DNA of 64,000 bases from Siphonodentalium dalli (GCA_032622095.1 CP136069.1:84154958-84218957); one strand, 5' to 3'; positions 33,815 to 46,745 are shown, counted from the first letter of the stretch. Notes: generated from the letters alone by a model not told the origin. A program made the numbers and translations.

Positions 33815-34064
33815 TATAAATGTGAACATGTTGTTTTTGTTCAGTAATTCTGTTGCATTCTAGGAGCCAACGCGGGGGATCTTTCCATGATTTCAGCTGT
33901 TTTCTATTTCTCTATATGGGCATCTTCTAAGACACAGACGTTCCAAATAGTGATGAGTTATAGTATTTTAATCATATTTTTTTGGCATAGATTGTTACTA
34001 AAACTGTATAGCAAGTCACTATATTAATAATAATCGGTGACTCGAAAATTAGGTGGGCCTTTAA
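33815..34064. mobile_element. Family A element, copy A5 (truncated)
   Basis: Only the half ending CTCGAAAATTAGGTGGGCCTTTAA is present, in A2 orientation. The hairpin and opposite end are lost. Its terminal TTAA is shared with B5. Confidence 0.8.
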
Positions 34065-34548
34065 AGGTACTCAATCCGATAAAACTCCTCTCAATTACTA
34101 TTTCAATGGCTTCGGGGGTCAAAAATATTTGATTCGAGTCGAGGAAGTCACCCATCAAAGCTCAGATTTGTTAGATATCGATTTTAGAAATCTATTATTT
34201 TTCATTATCGGGAATACTTTCTGGCCCAGAACTCAGTCAAAATTGCGTTATTATTACCACTTGATTTTAGAGTTATCCATCCTTGTCTGTTTGAATAGAT
34301 TTTGGTGTACACATCCCGAGCATATTACGGCAGTTGAAGGCAATTATTAGTGCTCATCTCGAGTAAATAACAAATTTCAAAAGTCAATATCTAATAACTC
34401 TGAGCTTTGTTTGATGGGTTCCTCGACTCGAATCAAATATTTTTTACCCCCAAAGCCAAAGAAATAGTACTATAGGACCCTCTGATCGGATTGTTGTTGT
34501 TGGAATCTGTTGAGATGGGGACCCTCTGTTCGAATTGAGTACCTTTAA
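34061..34548. mobile_element. Family B TTAA element, copy B5 (complete)
   Basis: TTAAAGGTACTCAATCCGAT to AATTGAGTACCTTTAA, in inverse orientation to B4. It is the best reference for the interrupted copy B2. It abuts A5 at a single TTAA. Confidence 0.9.
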
Positions 34549-36198
34549 CCCTCGCACATCGATTACAACAAACTAAATAGAAGTTGCAACGTGACTGTGA
34601 ACAACGTGAAGATCTATAGCGCTACGCAATTTATTTTTGCCCTTTTGAACCCACAAGAATACGGAAGCTGAATTAACAAGAAACCTACGTAATACATATG
34701 TCGGGATGAAATCTATTATAATGTGTGCGCATATGTGTCTCAGTGTACTATTTTGGGACTATCATTCTTCGCCGGATAATTATTTCTGGATGGATGACCT
34801 TTCGAGATTGTCGGAGTTGTTACGTGTGTTGTGGATTACCACATATCACTTGCCATTCAGTTATTTCGATAGTAAGTCAGCATCTATAGATGTGATTGCG
34901 CCATGTAAAAAAAAAACAACCTCATGCATGCTACTTACGGTGTACTTGAATTTAAAGGCCCGTACAGTTTTGATGGAAATGTTGTTGTTTTTTTCGAATT
35001 CGATAACTATATAATGTAAAACCCAATTTCTGTCTATGTCACTATATGTCACATGAGGAGCGACCAAACGCCAAAAGTGGTCGGATACCCCTACCCTCGG
35101 TAGAACAAGTTGAAACCATCTTTTTTTCTGGAAGGTAAATCTATATCATTTATGAAAATGATTCTTGGCCTTGCCGGAATTGGTGGCAGCTATGTGTGGT
35201 AAGAAGAATATTTGTGAAGGTATACCTTACCGAAAAATTAGGTTGCCCTAAGGCCCTTTTTGGATTTGGCTGCTCCTCTACACGGCTTTTGTGCGTTTAA
35301 CACACTTCAATACATCTTATTTCGCCCATACTTGGGCCACATCTTGCAATATATATAGGGGTAGGCCTATCTTAGAACACGATACACAAAACTTCACACC
35401 GATTTGTTTAAAAAAACAAACTGATATCAATATTAACGTCATTCCCGAATATCGTAAACGTGTTTCCCCCTCCTATGCTCGCTATAATTAAGCACGGGCG
35501 CTCTATAAATGTACTAAAGCCACAAAGGCCACATTCAGGCCGGGACTTAAATTCGCTTTATTTTAACCGGTTTTCGAGCACAGTTACATCGCTATCGGTG
35601 CCATTAAGCCAACAGTACAGCGTATTTTATGAAATCACAATCCTCAGATGGGTCGAGTGTTTTGCGCTGATTCACTGTTTTCTCTCATGGTTGATTTTAT
35701 TTTTTGTGATACCAAACACATAAAATATTTTTCCTCATTCAGAGGTGTCGGATCTCAATTAAATTTGTATTGATGTTCGCCACTATATATGAGGACATTC
35801 AGATGAGTATTCAATCGTTTTGTTCGGGTTTTCATTGTTTATCTGGAAATATTGATTTTCTTGCCCGTTCATTTGTGTATATATCTCAGTAATGTGATCT
35901 CAGTGAACTTTGGTACGAATGTTCATCATAGTGAGAACTTCCAAAAATGTTTCAATTGGTTTTGTTTGCATTCTCCATTCTGTGGTTATTTCTCTTTGTT
36001 TATATAGTTAAGTACAATATTGATATTTTGTCTGTCTGCACGAATGTCTCAACCATGCATGGGTCATAAGATTTCAATTAGTTGTTTTTGTTAAAATATA
36101 GATACCTACGTGTGTTCTGTGCTTAAGTTTCATCTGGATTGTTCTGCAAGGCATATCAATTTCGATGAAAGGAGAATAACGATATCTTGGTTTGAATA
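34549..36198. other. No recognised gene; contains repeat K2
   Basis: ATACCCCTACCCTCGGTAGA plus ACAAGTTGAAAC near 35085 and GAAAATGATTCTTGG downstream match K1 at 15876. Small open frames (34706-35014, 35460-35723) have no recognisable domain. Confidence 0.45.
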
Positions 36199-36407
36199 AT
36201 GTTGCTTTCTGAGAGCGACGTGGGGGAAATGTTTCTATGATTTCAGCTATTTTATATATATTACTCTATGTGCACCTTCTGGGACACAGACGACCCAAAT
36301 GGTGATGCATTATAGTATTATAATCATATTTTATGCCATAGCTTGTTATTAAAACCGTATATCAAAAACAAAATAATCGGCGAGTCGAAAATTAAATGAG
36401 CCTTTAA
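36199..36407. mobile_element. Family A element, copy A6 (truncated)
   Basis: It contains CACCTTCTGGGACACAGACG and ends CGAGTCGAAAATTAAATGAG then CCTTTAA. It is a half element like A5. Confidence 0.75.
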
Positions 36408-36619
36408 TTCAAAAGCCACAAAGCGTTATAAGAGTAGAAAACTCGTGTGAGAAGTTATTTTCGTCGTGAATGACGATTTAGTTCTGCGTTTAATCCAGCA
36501 TGGTCCATGTCACAAGACTTGGAGGTATGCCGTGCCCTCGTAGTAATGAGTAGCCACTTGATAAAGTACTGTCAAGCGACTGCCAGTTTCTGTTGTAGTA
36601 GAATACGAATGTCATATCG

Positions 36620-36937
36620 TTAAGGGTACTCAATCCGATCAGACGCTCCTAAATTACTATTTCTTTGGCTTCGGTGGTAAAAAAAATATATATTCGAGTC
36701 GAGGAACCCACGTATGTACCCATCAAAGCTGAGAGTGATCAGATATCGATTTTTGAAGTTTGAAATTTTTAAAGTTTCTATTGTTTGTGGCCCAGAAGCA
36801 CGTGGTCAATCGAACGAAGATGCGGATGAAGGCGGATAACTCTAAAATCAAGTGGTAATAATAACCACTTGATTTTTTTTCCCCGAAGCCAAAGAAATAG
36901 TAATTTAGGAGCGTCTGATCGGATTGAGTACCTTTAA
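36620..36937. mobile_element. Family B TTAA element, copy B6 (internally deleted)
   Basis: TTAAGGGTACTCAATCCGAT and CGGATTGAGTACCTTTAA bound 318 bp. About 170 bp of interior is missing relative to B4/B5. A short inverted pair CAAGTGGTAATAATAACCACTTG remains in the middle (each arm under 12 bases). Confidence 0.85.
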
Positions 36938-37797
36938 CGTCAGTGTCGTTATCCGCTCAATTTTAGACTGTTCGCTCCTTTAAGTTTGGTGCCATACATG
37001 TCGGCGACAAGTCGCCAAAAAAAGGCTCACCTGTCATTAACCGAGAATTTTTACATTTTAACATGATCAAATGTCCAGCATTACGTGAAACAACTGAACA
37101 TGTTCCCTCATATATATAGTGATTCTAGTGTTTTGTTTTATAAAGTTGAATCTTCGCATTTAATTGGTGTTCATTGAAGCATATAGCCACCAACTATATC
37201 ATCATCTATCATCTTCGTCTACACAAATAAAACTCAATTGAGAATGTTTGTCTTTCCGGCGATGGGCGACCAAAACGGTTAGACCATTGGAGCTGAAATT
37301 GTACACAGTGGAGTGTCATGGAATAGGTTCCATTGGCACACAAGTCAAGTTAAAAGGGCACTAATAATTAATTGAACTAAATAATTATTTATATACCCAA
37401 AATGTTTGGAATTTAGTCGTTGAAAATTTATTCACATTGGTAAATTGACCAGAAAAGTGCCCTGTGATAAGTGCAGTTGACCTCAGACGTCTTAAAGGGG
37501 GTTACGTAGCGTTTTTCCGAAGACCCATAACTCCGAAGGTCCGATTCTCCGATGGTCAGATTCTCCGACGCCCCGATTCTCCGAAAGCCCATAACTCCGA
37601 AGTCCCGATTCTCCGAAATCCCATAACTCCGAAGACCCACAACTCCGAAAGCCCATAACTCCGAAGGCCTATAACTCCGAACGCCCATAACTCCGAATGT
37701 CTATAACTCCGAAGGTCTATAACTCCGAAGGGCCGATTCTCCGAAGGTCCGATTCTCCGAAGATCATGTTTTATCGCTTATTAAATAAGGTACAGTC

Positions 37798-38078
37798 CAG
37801 TGGCGGGGTCAATGTGGCCCTAGGGAAGACCGCCCCCAAAAAACGTGTCAAATGTCATGTAAACGTCAGGAAATCCCTCCTAGGCATTCAAATATTCACA
37901 GTGTTCCTGCCCAGGGGAGCCCCCGGACCAACGATTGGGGGCGACCCCTCCCATGTATGCGCTCCCCAAATCAGGCCTTCGTGATATATATGCTTTCGGC
38001 ATATCATATGCATGATATATCCCCCACATATGCGAAATTTATGTGCACCCCTAAATGGGAACCCTGGCTCCGCCACTG
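37798..38078. mobile_element. hAT-like MITE unit 1 (CAGTGGCGG ends)
   Basis: It starts CAGTGGCGGGGTCA and ends GGCTCCGCCACTG. CAGTGGCGG-type ends are known from hAT-superfamily non-autonomous elements. No clean 8-bp duplication surrounds it. Confidence 0.55.
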
Positions 38079-38231
38079 GTGTGCACCGGGTATATTATAA
38101 CGAAACGCTGCAAGAATGTCAGAGTAGCCTATACCATGCACAGGGGCGACAAGTTCTTCCCCGTTCACCCCTGTACATTTTACTCTGGCATCTCATGGGC
38201 CAACGTAACGTTATAGTATCTGGTGTGTAGT

Positions 38232-38423
38232 CAGTGGCGGGCCAGGATTCCCATTTAGGTGGGGGCAGTAGGAAAAGTTTGAATATTTTGATGCCCCATG
38301 AACGATTTCCGGGCGTTTACATGACATTGGACATGTTTTGGTAGGGGCCCTTATTGTCTGAAATAGCAAGTAGAGGTTTAATGGGGGCAGTGGGAATTTT
38401 GGGACCCCTTGGCTTCGCCACTG
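38232..38423. mobile_element. hAT-like MITE unit 2
   Basis: It starts CAGTGGCGGGCCAGGATTCC and ends CTTGGCTTCGCCACTG. It stands opposite unit 1 within the palindromic centre of N, and the outer flanks GTACAGTC/GACTGTAC are mirror images. Confidence 0.55.
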
Positions 38424-39345
38424 GACTGTACACTATTTAGTAAACGATAATACCCCGATAAAACAAAATCTTCGGAGAATCGGACCTTCGGAGTTATGGG
38501 CCGTCGGAGAATCGGGCCTTCAGAGTTATAGGTCTTCGGAGTTATAGGTCTTCGGAGAATCGGCCCTTCGGAGTTATGGGCTTTCGGAGAATCGGATCTT
38601 CGGAGTTATGGGCCGTCGGAGAATCGGGTCTTCGGAGTTATGGGCCGTCGGAGAATCGGGTTTTCGGAGTTGTGGACCGTCGGAGAATCGGGTCTTCGGA
38701 GTTGTGGGCCTTCGTAGTAATAGGTCTTCGGAAAACCGATCTGACACCCTTAAAGGGGCACTAATAAACAATTTTAATTAAATGATTAAGCATATATCCA
38801 ACATGGTTGAACACTGATCGCTGACAGTTGGTGTTCAGTGATAAGTTGACACGGGGAGTACCATTATATATGTGCCGTTGACCTCAAAGGGAAAATTAAA
38901 TAATTATAATATCACATATGAGCAATAAAGAACGTTCCTTATAAGATACGATATGTAGGAACATTGGTACATTGGAGTCACATGACCAGGGGAATGTCAC
39001 ATAACCAGGGGAATGTCATGGGGCAGACGACTTTCAACTCAAATGACTTAAACGGGGCCTAATAAATTATATTAACATAGATGGTAAATGAACAGCGTTT
39101 ATTTTCAGCTCAGACGATGTGGGCATATTGGCACGTAGGGGTAATTTGACACGGGGGTGGCATGAGATAGGTGCCGTTAACATCAGCTAACTTAAAGGTG
39201 CGTTAATAATTAGCAATACAGATCGTTTATTGTCAACGTAACTTTATCCGGAGAGTGCCATGCAATAGGTGATGTTTACCACAAGTGACTAATAATTAAT
39301 TTAAACGACATTAAGGGGCTCTAATAATTTATTAATTATTTACAG

Positions 39346-40938
39346 GAGCAACGCCCGGTACCCCAGCTTGTTTGTTATAAGACCCATGTGTACAAGATTA
39401 TATTCCAAAAAGATTATCACATTCTGATCACATGTATATTCAATACACGGAACATTCCCCATGTATATGGCTCGGATTTCGCCAATTCCTCACATGTGTA
39501 TATGTTCTTTAAACTTTAAAATTGTGTTATCAGGTTATGTGAATAAATATGTGCCATGTGTAATATTCAAAAAATAATTACAAGTACGTGGATTGGACGC
39601 GGACCACGATAATTAACTTTTTTTTCGAGTAAAAACTTGAATACGGGCAATTTCACGTCATTCAATTTTGAACAAAAACGGCGCGCGTTGCCCATCCAGT
39701 CAACTCAAGCTAAAAAAAAAAGTTGGGAACATATACTGATTTGGATTTTCCATATGCACACATTGTATATACACTCAATGTGTTTATTATATACATATAC
39801 CCACCACGTTCTTGTCATATTCCGGGTATTGTTCCAACAAAGATCAATCCTTTTAAACAGAGTTTCGAATCGAATGTTCCCTGACAGTTTTAGAATGTCA
39901 ACGCTCATGCGGTCAGAGACACAGTCCATGTATAATCCTCATGCTTGCAGTTAAACGCGCGCGTCCGTGGTGATATGTACAGTGACGAACCGACTGTGCA
40001 ACTGAGTTATACTCGAATGACTGTATCAAACAACCAGACTAATTATTGAGCAACACGTGAGAGAAAACACCAATTACATTTGCTTTGAAAAATCAATCTG
40101 GCTATGTGGGCCCACGGCAAATGAATACCTGTCCACGATTCAACAGATATGGATTAGCGACTCTTCCAGCGTGAGTTCGACTGAAGTATTTAACTTTCAA
40201 TTGTGTGCCGCGCAGCTATATTGCATTAACAGCTTGCTATAAACGTTCACAAAATGACATTATAACGAGATAATTTATCTAATGGCGGCGAATAAACATA
40301 TAACTATAACTGTGCGACGTCCTTGATTGAATGTGTCACCCCACCCCACCCACCTCTCCCCTGAATCATGGACATGAATACCAGTTAACAGAGTGGGTGT
40401 ACTGAATACCATGCAGTTAGAGGCACGGATGACGTCGGTTCTATGTTATAATTTATAAATAAAAGTAAAGAAATCAGACCAATTTATGAATTTCTTCAAT
40501 AATATACTAATAGTATCGTATAATGATTGTATGAATGTGTTATTACCCACAAAACACACTTTCTGTTTACCCTCCATAACCGAGCATATGCTTATATACA
40601 GCACGTAAATAGTGTTCGATAATCGAAACACTCAACACCATGGCGATTATTTTGGGAGAGTGATTCAGGTTGACCAATTAAACACCGAAACATTGAGTGG
40701 AGCGGTTGGGCGTTTTTTTTTCGGTATCGCACACTCACTAATCACTGTATACTGTATTATAAGATGGCTTTTGTTTATATACAAGGCGTGTGATCTTGAC
40801 AATATGCTATTTTGCAATATTTATGATTGATATAAGAACAAAATCGGTCTATATTTTAGTATTCTTTCTGTTTATGACGGTTTTAACGGTTGTGACTTTT
40901 CAAAACAGCAATTTCCATCGCGAAGGCCATCCGTATGT
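39346..40938. other. No recognised gene or repeat
   Basis: AGCAACGCCCGGTACCCCAG at about 39354 resembles the start or end of a retroelement-derived repeat but has no partner. Frames on both strands at 39637-39954 overlap each other and show no domain. Confidence 0.45.
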
Positions 40939-41415
40939 TTAAAGGCCCGCTTAATTTTTGAGTCATCGATTTTTTTTTATAGTAACTTGATATGCGGTTT
41001 TAATAACAATCTATGCTACAAAATATGATTAAAATACTATTATTCATCACCATTTGAAACATCTGTGTCTCAGAAGATGCCCGTAGAGAAATCGAAAATA
41101 GCTGAAATAATACAACCTCCCCCCCCCCCCCCCAAGGCTTTGGCCCCAGAATGCAACATATTCAAACTAAAGATGTATTTTCAATGGAAGGGGAATATAG
41201 AGTTATCCCACTCCATTTAAAATAATACACTTTTTACTACAACCTAGATGACAAAAACACGTTGGTAACTCAACAAAAAACAAAATGTTCACAGTTTATT
41301 ACACCGGATAAGTTGATAATATAATGTTTTGGAGCTTCATTTTTCAAATGGTACATAATATGACATATATTTTATATATGTGATCTGTGAGTTCGAATAT
41401 TAAGTGGGCATTTAG
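40939..41415. mobile_element. Family A TTAA element, copy A7
   Basis: TTAAAGGCCCGCTTAATTTT on the left and GAATATTAAGTGGGCATTTAG on the right. The interior follows A1, with a poly-C tract expanded at 41118-41133. The right TTAA has become TTAG and the hairpin is partly deleted. Confidence 0.85.
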
Positions 41416-41872
41416 GCTTACCTGACTGGTATGGTTATCTAAAACCGTTCATACCCTTTGTATGTTTTGTTCTACTATTTTAACATTGGTGGCCAGATAT
41501 CGACTTTCAAAATAGGAAGTGTTAACACGTTTTGAATTTTTGCCAGCCCAGCAAAAACAAAATCAATTATCGTCTCTTATAAAGAGCGTCCATGCTTTCG
41601 TTGCCCAAAAATATAATAAAGAGCGTTTTCAACTATGAACTTGTGTGATAATTTTCGACGTAATGCTATTACTGGTACTTGTGGACGAGTTTCGCGACGC
41701 CTCTGTAATACGAATTATACAAGCATTGTGATGGCAAGTATTTTTCATTTTTGTTTTGCCCGATAAGCGGAAAATTTACTTGTCTACTGTTGTATATATG
41801 AAATTCTGAATCATTTGGTGTCAAATCGGACCGCGCATCTTTAAAAATTACCCGAATTCCCCGTACCAGAAA

Positions 41873-42267
41873 CAAGCCTGCATTTAATGTGTCTGATATT
41901 TGCAGAATGAGGTCCCCAGAGGGTGCATTTTGTGACGCTAGCCCGCTATAGGCCTTAACTGCTATATATAATGGGAGACCTATATATAGAGTGAGATTGA
42001 AGTTGGTGATTTTCACCATTAGTCACCTCGATTATGCAATTTATCTTCTGTAAATTAGAGCAAATATAGCAATTGAACAGAGGGGGGAAATATCTCAAAC
42101 AAAGTTAATTGAGACAAAAATACCATATAAGATAATGCCTATGCATATTGGGGTCCCTAGAGGGCGAATATGGTGGTGCTAGCCCACTATGAGGGGTAGC
42201 ATCATTAAATTCACCCTCTGGGGGACCTTATTCTGCAAACGACAGACATACTATATTACCAGGCTTG
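41873..42267. mobile_element. Family O element, copy O1 (long inverted repeats)
   Basis: It begins CAAGCCTGCATTTAATGTGT and ends with the inverse CCAGGCTTG. The inverted similarity extends over roughly 70-80 bases (GCAGAATGAGGTCCCCAGAG against the inverse). Flanks ACCAGAAA and TCCAGAAA suggest an 8-bp target duplication with one mismatch. An open frame on the minus strand across it is fortuitous. Confidence 0.75.
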
Positions 42268-42561
42268 TCCAGAAAAGGGGCGTGACATCCTCAAATATGT
42301 TCCGGTATAATTCACGAAGAAATTGTAAATGGAAACGATACACCATATACACACCGTTACACCATCGCCATTATTTTTGCTATCCTGTTTGCGAATTCAA
42401 CATAAATATTGACAAACTGGAGGTGCAGTGAACGCTGAATAAGAGCGTCACGATCTCCCATTTGTTGGTTCTCAGATGCCCTACTGCAAACAAATCACCT
42501 TATCATTAATTTGACAATTAACCCAAATTTTCCTGTAACATACATGGCTGGCGATTTGTAT

Positions 42562-43038
42562 TTAAAGGTACTCAACCCGTAAAGAGGGTCCCCATCTCAA
42601 CAGATTCCAACAACAACAATCCGATCAGAGGGTCCTATATTACTATTTCTTTGGCTTTGGGGGTAAAAAATATTTGATTCGAGTCGAGGAACCCATCAAA
42701 CAAAGCTCAGAGTTATTAGATATTGATTTTTCAAATTTGTTATGTTCTCGAGATGAGTACCAATAACTGCCGTAATCTGCTCTGGATGTGTACCTCAAAT
42801 CTATTCAAACAGACAAGGATGAATAACTCTAAAATCAAGTGGTAATTTTAACGCAATTTTTAATGAGTTCTGGGCCAGATAGTATTCCCGATAATGAAAA
42901 ATAATAGATTTATAAAATCGATATCTAACAAATCTGAGCTTTGATGGGTGACTTCCTCGACTCGAATCAAATATTTTTGACCCCCGAAGCCATTGAAATA
43001 GTAATTGAGAGGAGTTTTATCGGGTTGAGTACCTTTAA
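42562..43038. mobile_element. Family B TTAA element, copy B7 (complete)
   Basis: TTAAAGGTACTCAACCCGTA to CGGGTTGAGTACCTTTAA, same orientation as B4. Both ends carry the same compensating change (CAACCCG/CGGGTTG), unlike the CAATCCG of other copies. Confidence 0.9.
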
Positions 43039-45189
43039 TTATATTATATATAATGCGGGTGTACATTACAGGTTTTGTATCTCTTCTGGGCCACAATTAC
43101 AACAACAACAACATAACTTTGTTTATAAAACCATACACATATCTATATCACAAATACATTTTCCTGTGAATAAAACACAGACAAAACTGAATTTTTTACT
43201 ATTTTTAAATGAGCAGCAAACCAACGAACATTCTATTTCGATATTAAATAGTTTCAAACAACCATTGTCAATATCTTCGATGCATACACCACCAATTTGG
43301 CCATCAATGTTATTGACACAGATTCAAATGTGTTTGGTTCTCGGTGTACAAATACTATTTATTTATACGCCTTAATAGCGAAGCAAACATCCCGAAATCC
43401 AGGATAAAAGCGAATAAAAAAGACCAGATAATATCTATTTCGAGAACCTCCCACGATATACAGGTGATAATATTCAATATTGCGATATGTCATATAGCAC
43501 ATATACTCTAAGATTAGATTATTGTAATCATTGGGTTCTTCGTGGGTTCCCCACTTTGTCCCCAGGGTGCAAACAAATCAAGAACCAACTTGCAATGTAA
43601 AGACGTAACAAAAAAGGCCATGTTCACGCTGGTAAGTAGAATGCGAAAATATAAGCTAGCAATAGATTGCGCAATTGATGTGAATGAAATAGCAATTGTT
43701 CCGATTAGGACATAATTATGGCTCTGAGGTATGGGGACATGAAATCCTAGTACCTCTAGAGAAACTGGAATTATGGTTCTTGAAATTTACCCTTGGGCTT
43801 AAAAAGTACCCCAAATATATTTGTATACGGAGAAACAGGAATCTAATTTAGAACACATACGACCTGCAGAGAATCAAGCAAAGAACATGCTGGTTCTTCC
43901 TAATGCATAGTTTGGTTCTTCAATCTCATCCCTCGGGGCCGTATTCTTCGGAACCCTGGGTTCTGAGTTTTGTACCCAGGGTGCAATCAAATGGTTCTTC
44001 ATAAATTGTTTGGTTTCCGCGCAAAGAACCAAACGAAAAAACAATACCGATGTGCTTTTACTCCAGTGTCACATGCTGGTTTGGATTTTACCATAAGGGT
44101 TATATACCTCCTGAGCTTGTTCTGTTTGTGGTGTAGTAGATCTGCGGCTGTTATTGGCATACTATGTAAATACTTTCTACATTATTATACGACATTTACC
44201 CTCGACAACGGTGTCACGCATTGTAATGCACTATATATAAATTATTATAGCAAAATAGTGGCTATAATATAATGATATTGGCTTATATGTATTATTAAAT
44301 GTGTAATGTGTGTGCTTTTGAACATGTTAACCAACCCCCTATCTCCGTGGAATGCCGACTCTCTCGCGTTGAGCTGGTAATATATGCAAATTCCAGCGTG
44401 ACATTCCGAGAGTGTTTTAAATTTAACTTACATAATAAAATTTAAAAAAATACGTGTTGTAAGTTGCAAAATGATTCCATGGGTTTTGTGCATCCAATAC
44501 AAATAATATATATACATTAACAAGAGGCTGATCATGATCGGCAGTTGTTTAACCCATCCCTTGGCGATAGTAAATAGCTATTATCGCAATCATAATCTAG
44601 AGTTTTGATGTTGAATTAATCAGATAAGATCAAATCTGACATAGCATGTGGTCAAGTAACTAACTGTGTTTATTGTTCTCAAAGCAAGAAGAGATACGGT
44701 ATAACTTTGACAAGAATTTGTGGATGGGGTAGGAGGGGATGGGAAGGGGGTAGAAGGTGTGAGGGTCACTTGGAAAGTGTGATACCAGGCAGGGACGTTC
44801 CTATGAGGTTCCAACTGGGGGTGAGATCACAACATTTCCAACTATATAGGATTTGGTTCTTATAAAATGTCCAGCTATATATAATTTGGTTTTGAGTAAT
44901 GCAAAATTCCAATATAGGCTTAATGGCATAATAATTTGGGGTTCTATATGTTCTTTTTAAGAGCATGGGCTGTGTAAATAAAGGCACTAGTAACAAGAAT
45001 GTCATTAAAGCTGTCGTCAGAAAGATATGGAGGTTTGACATTACTATTAGACAAGTGAACATGATATTCACGAATCTATATATGGTTGATAAAACATACC
45101 AGTATGGACTTGAAAGAAATGTTTTGCCTCCAATCTACTATATATTTTGGGACTTCTGTCTGTTTGTTTGTTGTTTGTCTGTTAGCTAT
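43039..45189. other. No recognised gene
   Basis: CCCAGGGTGCAAACAAAT at 43561 and CCCAGGGTGCAATCAAAT at 43975 are a short direct repeat, each close to GGTTCTT words. Open frames at 43970-44272 and 44766-45071 have no identifiable domain. No other feature can be supported. Confidence 0.4.
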
Positions 45190-45770
45190 GGCCGGGAAAA
45201 CTGCTGGGCGGATTTAGCCCAAACTTGCTACCTAGGGTTACTTTTGTCCATGGGGTGTTTTGAACGGGTCAAATCGTGACTCCGACCTGACCTTGACCTT
45301 CAAAAAGGTCAATTCAAGGTAAAATCGGCTAAAACGGGACGGATTTCGACGAAATTTGATACCTACAGATACTTTTGTCCGGGGAGTCTTTTAGACGGGT
45401 CAAATCGCTACCCCGACCTGACCTTGACCTTCAAAAAGGTCAATTCAAGGTCAAATCGCTCATTTTGACGGGATTTCGACAATATTTGATACATAGGGTT
45501 ACTTTTGTCCGATGAGTGTTTTGAACGGGTCAAATCGTGACACCAACCTGACCTTGACCTTCAAAGTGGTCAATTCAAGGTCAAATCTGGTAAAACCTGA
45601 CGGATGTCGACGGGTACTTTTGTCCGGGGAGTGTTTTGGATGGGTGAAATCGTGACCTCGACCTGACCTTGACCTTCAAAATGGTCAATTCAAGGTCAAA
45701 TCGTGCAATTCGCCGAAAATCAGAGGGGAAACAGCCCGGACGAAGTCGGGTCCACCAGCCAGTTTTATAT
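45190..45770. repeat. Family P tandem array, ~115-131 bp units rich in AGGTCA half-sites
   Basis: Four units contain GACCTGACCTTGACCTTCAA, an inverted AGGTCAATTCAAGGTCAAAT, TTTCGACGAAATTTGATAC and TACTTTTGTCCGGGGAGT. The array ends CCGGACGAAGTCGGGTCCAC. The second array is at 55480-56035 and ends with the same phrase, so both derive from one element type. Confidence 0.8.
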
Positions 45771-46054
45771 ATGTGTTCAGGTAATGAGCATTACTGGAAT
45801 TTATTTACTCAAATGACTGTGTATTAACTTGTAACATTGACATTACATTGCTACCCTGCAGGACAATTTAAATAAATTGATTAATATACTACTATATGAG
45901 AGGAACTAAATGTACAAGTGCAATGTCTCCTTGAACATTTAAAATAATAAAACAAAAACATGTTTAACATATATACATTTAAACTTGTTAACAATATATT
46001 GAGTTAAAGGCACCACATGATTTCAAAATCCCAAATGTAAAACATAATAGAATC

Positions 46055-46745
46055 CTGGTTCGGAATTCTGAATCAGAAAAAACCATTTGTACAATTTCGG
46101 AATTGGAAAATCGGTGACGAGTATTTAGAATTGGAATTCCGAGTCGGAAAATAAACAACTGGCACAAATTCCGAGTCGGAAAATCGCGCGAACTCTGATT
46201 GAATCAATAATAGATCATTCGATTTACTTGTTACTTTTAATTTCCAACTATTGGACTTTGAGTCATGAAATTTCCAACTGAATCGACACCCCCTGTCGGT
46301 ACGTGCCTGGTACCAGGTTGGTTCTTTTTGACATGTCGGTGACATTTTAACAATCTATATACCTACCACTCAAGGCCCCTTCACAACATGTCAGATTGGT
46401 GGTTCCCGAGAAGATGTTTAAATGAGTTTCAGTAATTTAATTGAAGAATTGTTTTTATTAAAGTTAAAACAAAAAAATGTTTAAATAATTCTTTTGTTTG
46501 TTAAATTGAGCAAGGAGTTCAATCTAAAAATAAATCAAAAATATATATATATATATTTTTTTCGAATAAAGGGCCACAACTCTGTTTAAAAAATCGGATC
46601 AAACCCATATTCGAACTCCATCTGTATTTTGGGCTGAGAAACTCACATTTCAAATCTGGTTCCGATCAGATGAAAAGTTTTGAGTTATGCAGCATGCGTA
46701 AAGTGTCTACGGACGAACGTCGAGTGGTTAATCGGGACGTCGACA
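46055..46745. repeat. Short ATTCCGAGTCGGAAAAT repeats and a dispersed-repeat tail (Q)
   Basis: The motif ATTCCGAGTCGGAAAAT occurs at about 46133 and 46170, with a relative near 46097. At 46570-46745, GGGCCACAACTCTGTTTAAA and AGTTATGCAGCATGCGTAAA followed by GGACGAACGTCGAGTGG look like the 3' tail of an invertebrate dispersed element. GTTTTATTATGCAGCATGCG at 61548 belongs to the same family. Confidence 0.5.

Larger units (their letters stand above)
37492..38753. mobile_element. Fold-back TTAA element N with inverted minisatellite arms
   Basis: TTAA bounds both ends (37492-37495, 38750-38753). The arms share TTTTCCGAAGACC, then minisatellites of ~19-bp units (CCGATTCTCCGAAGG / CCATAACTCCGAAGG) at 37515-37760 with the inverse at 38468-38735. 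The inverted symmetry continues inward to GTTTTATCG and GTACAGTCCAGTGGCG. The centre contains two CAGTGGCGG-ended units. No coding region is plausible; the long frames in the arms arise from the repeat. Confidence 0.8.
37255..39345. repeat. Family M degenerate tandem repeat, split by element N
   Basis: Units carry GGCGACCAAAACGG, TTGGAGCTGAAATTG, GACACGGGGAG, ATAGGTGCCGTTGACCTCA, CTTAAAGGGGCACTAATAAT and AATTATTTA-like phrases. They lie at 37255-37491 and 38754-39345 (roughly 130-150 bp each, very diverged). The family also occurs at 62500-63310. Element N is inserted at the TTAA of one unit. Confidence 0.65.

Noticed and set aside
41669-42019. 116-codon minus-strand frame
   Set aside because: It reads across the inverted repeat of element O1 and is not open in copy O2.
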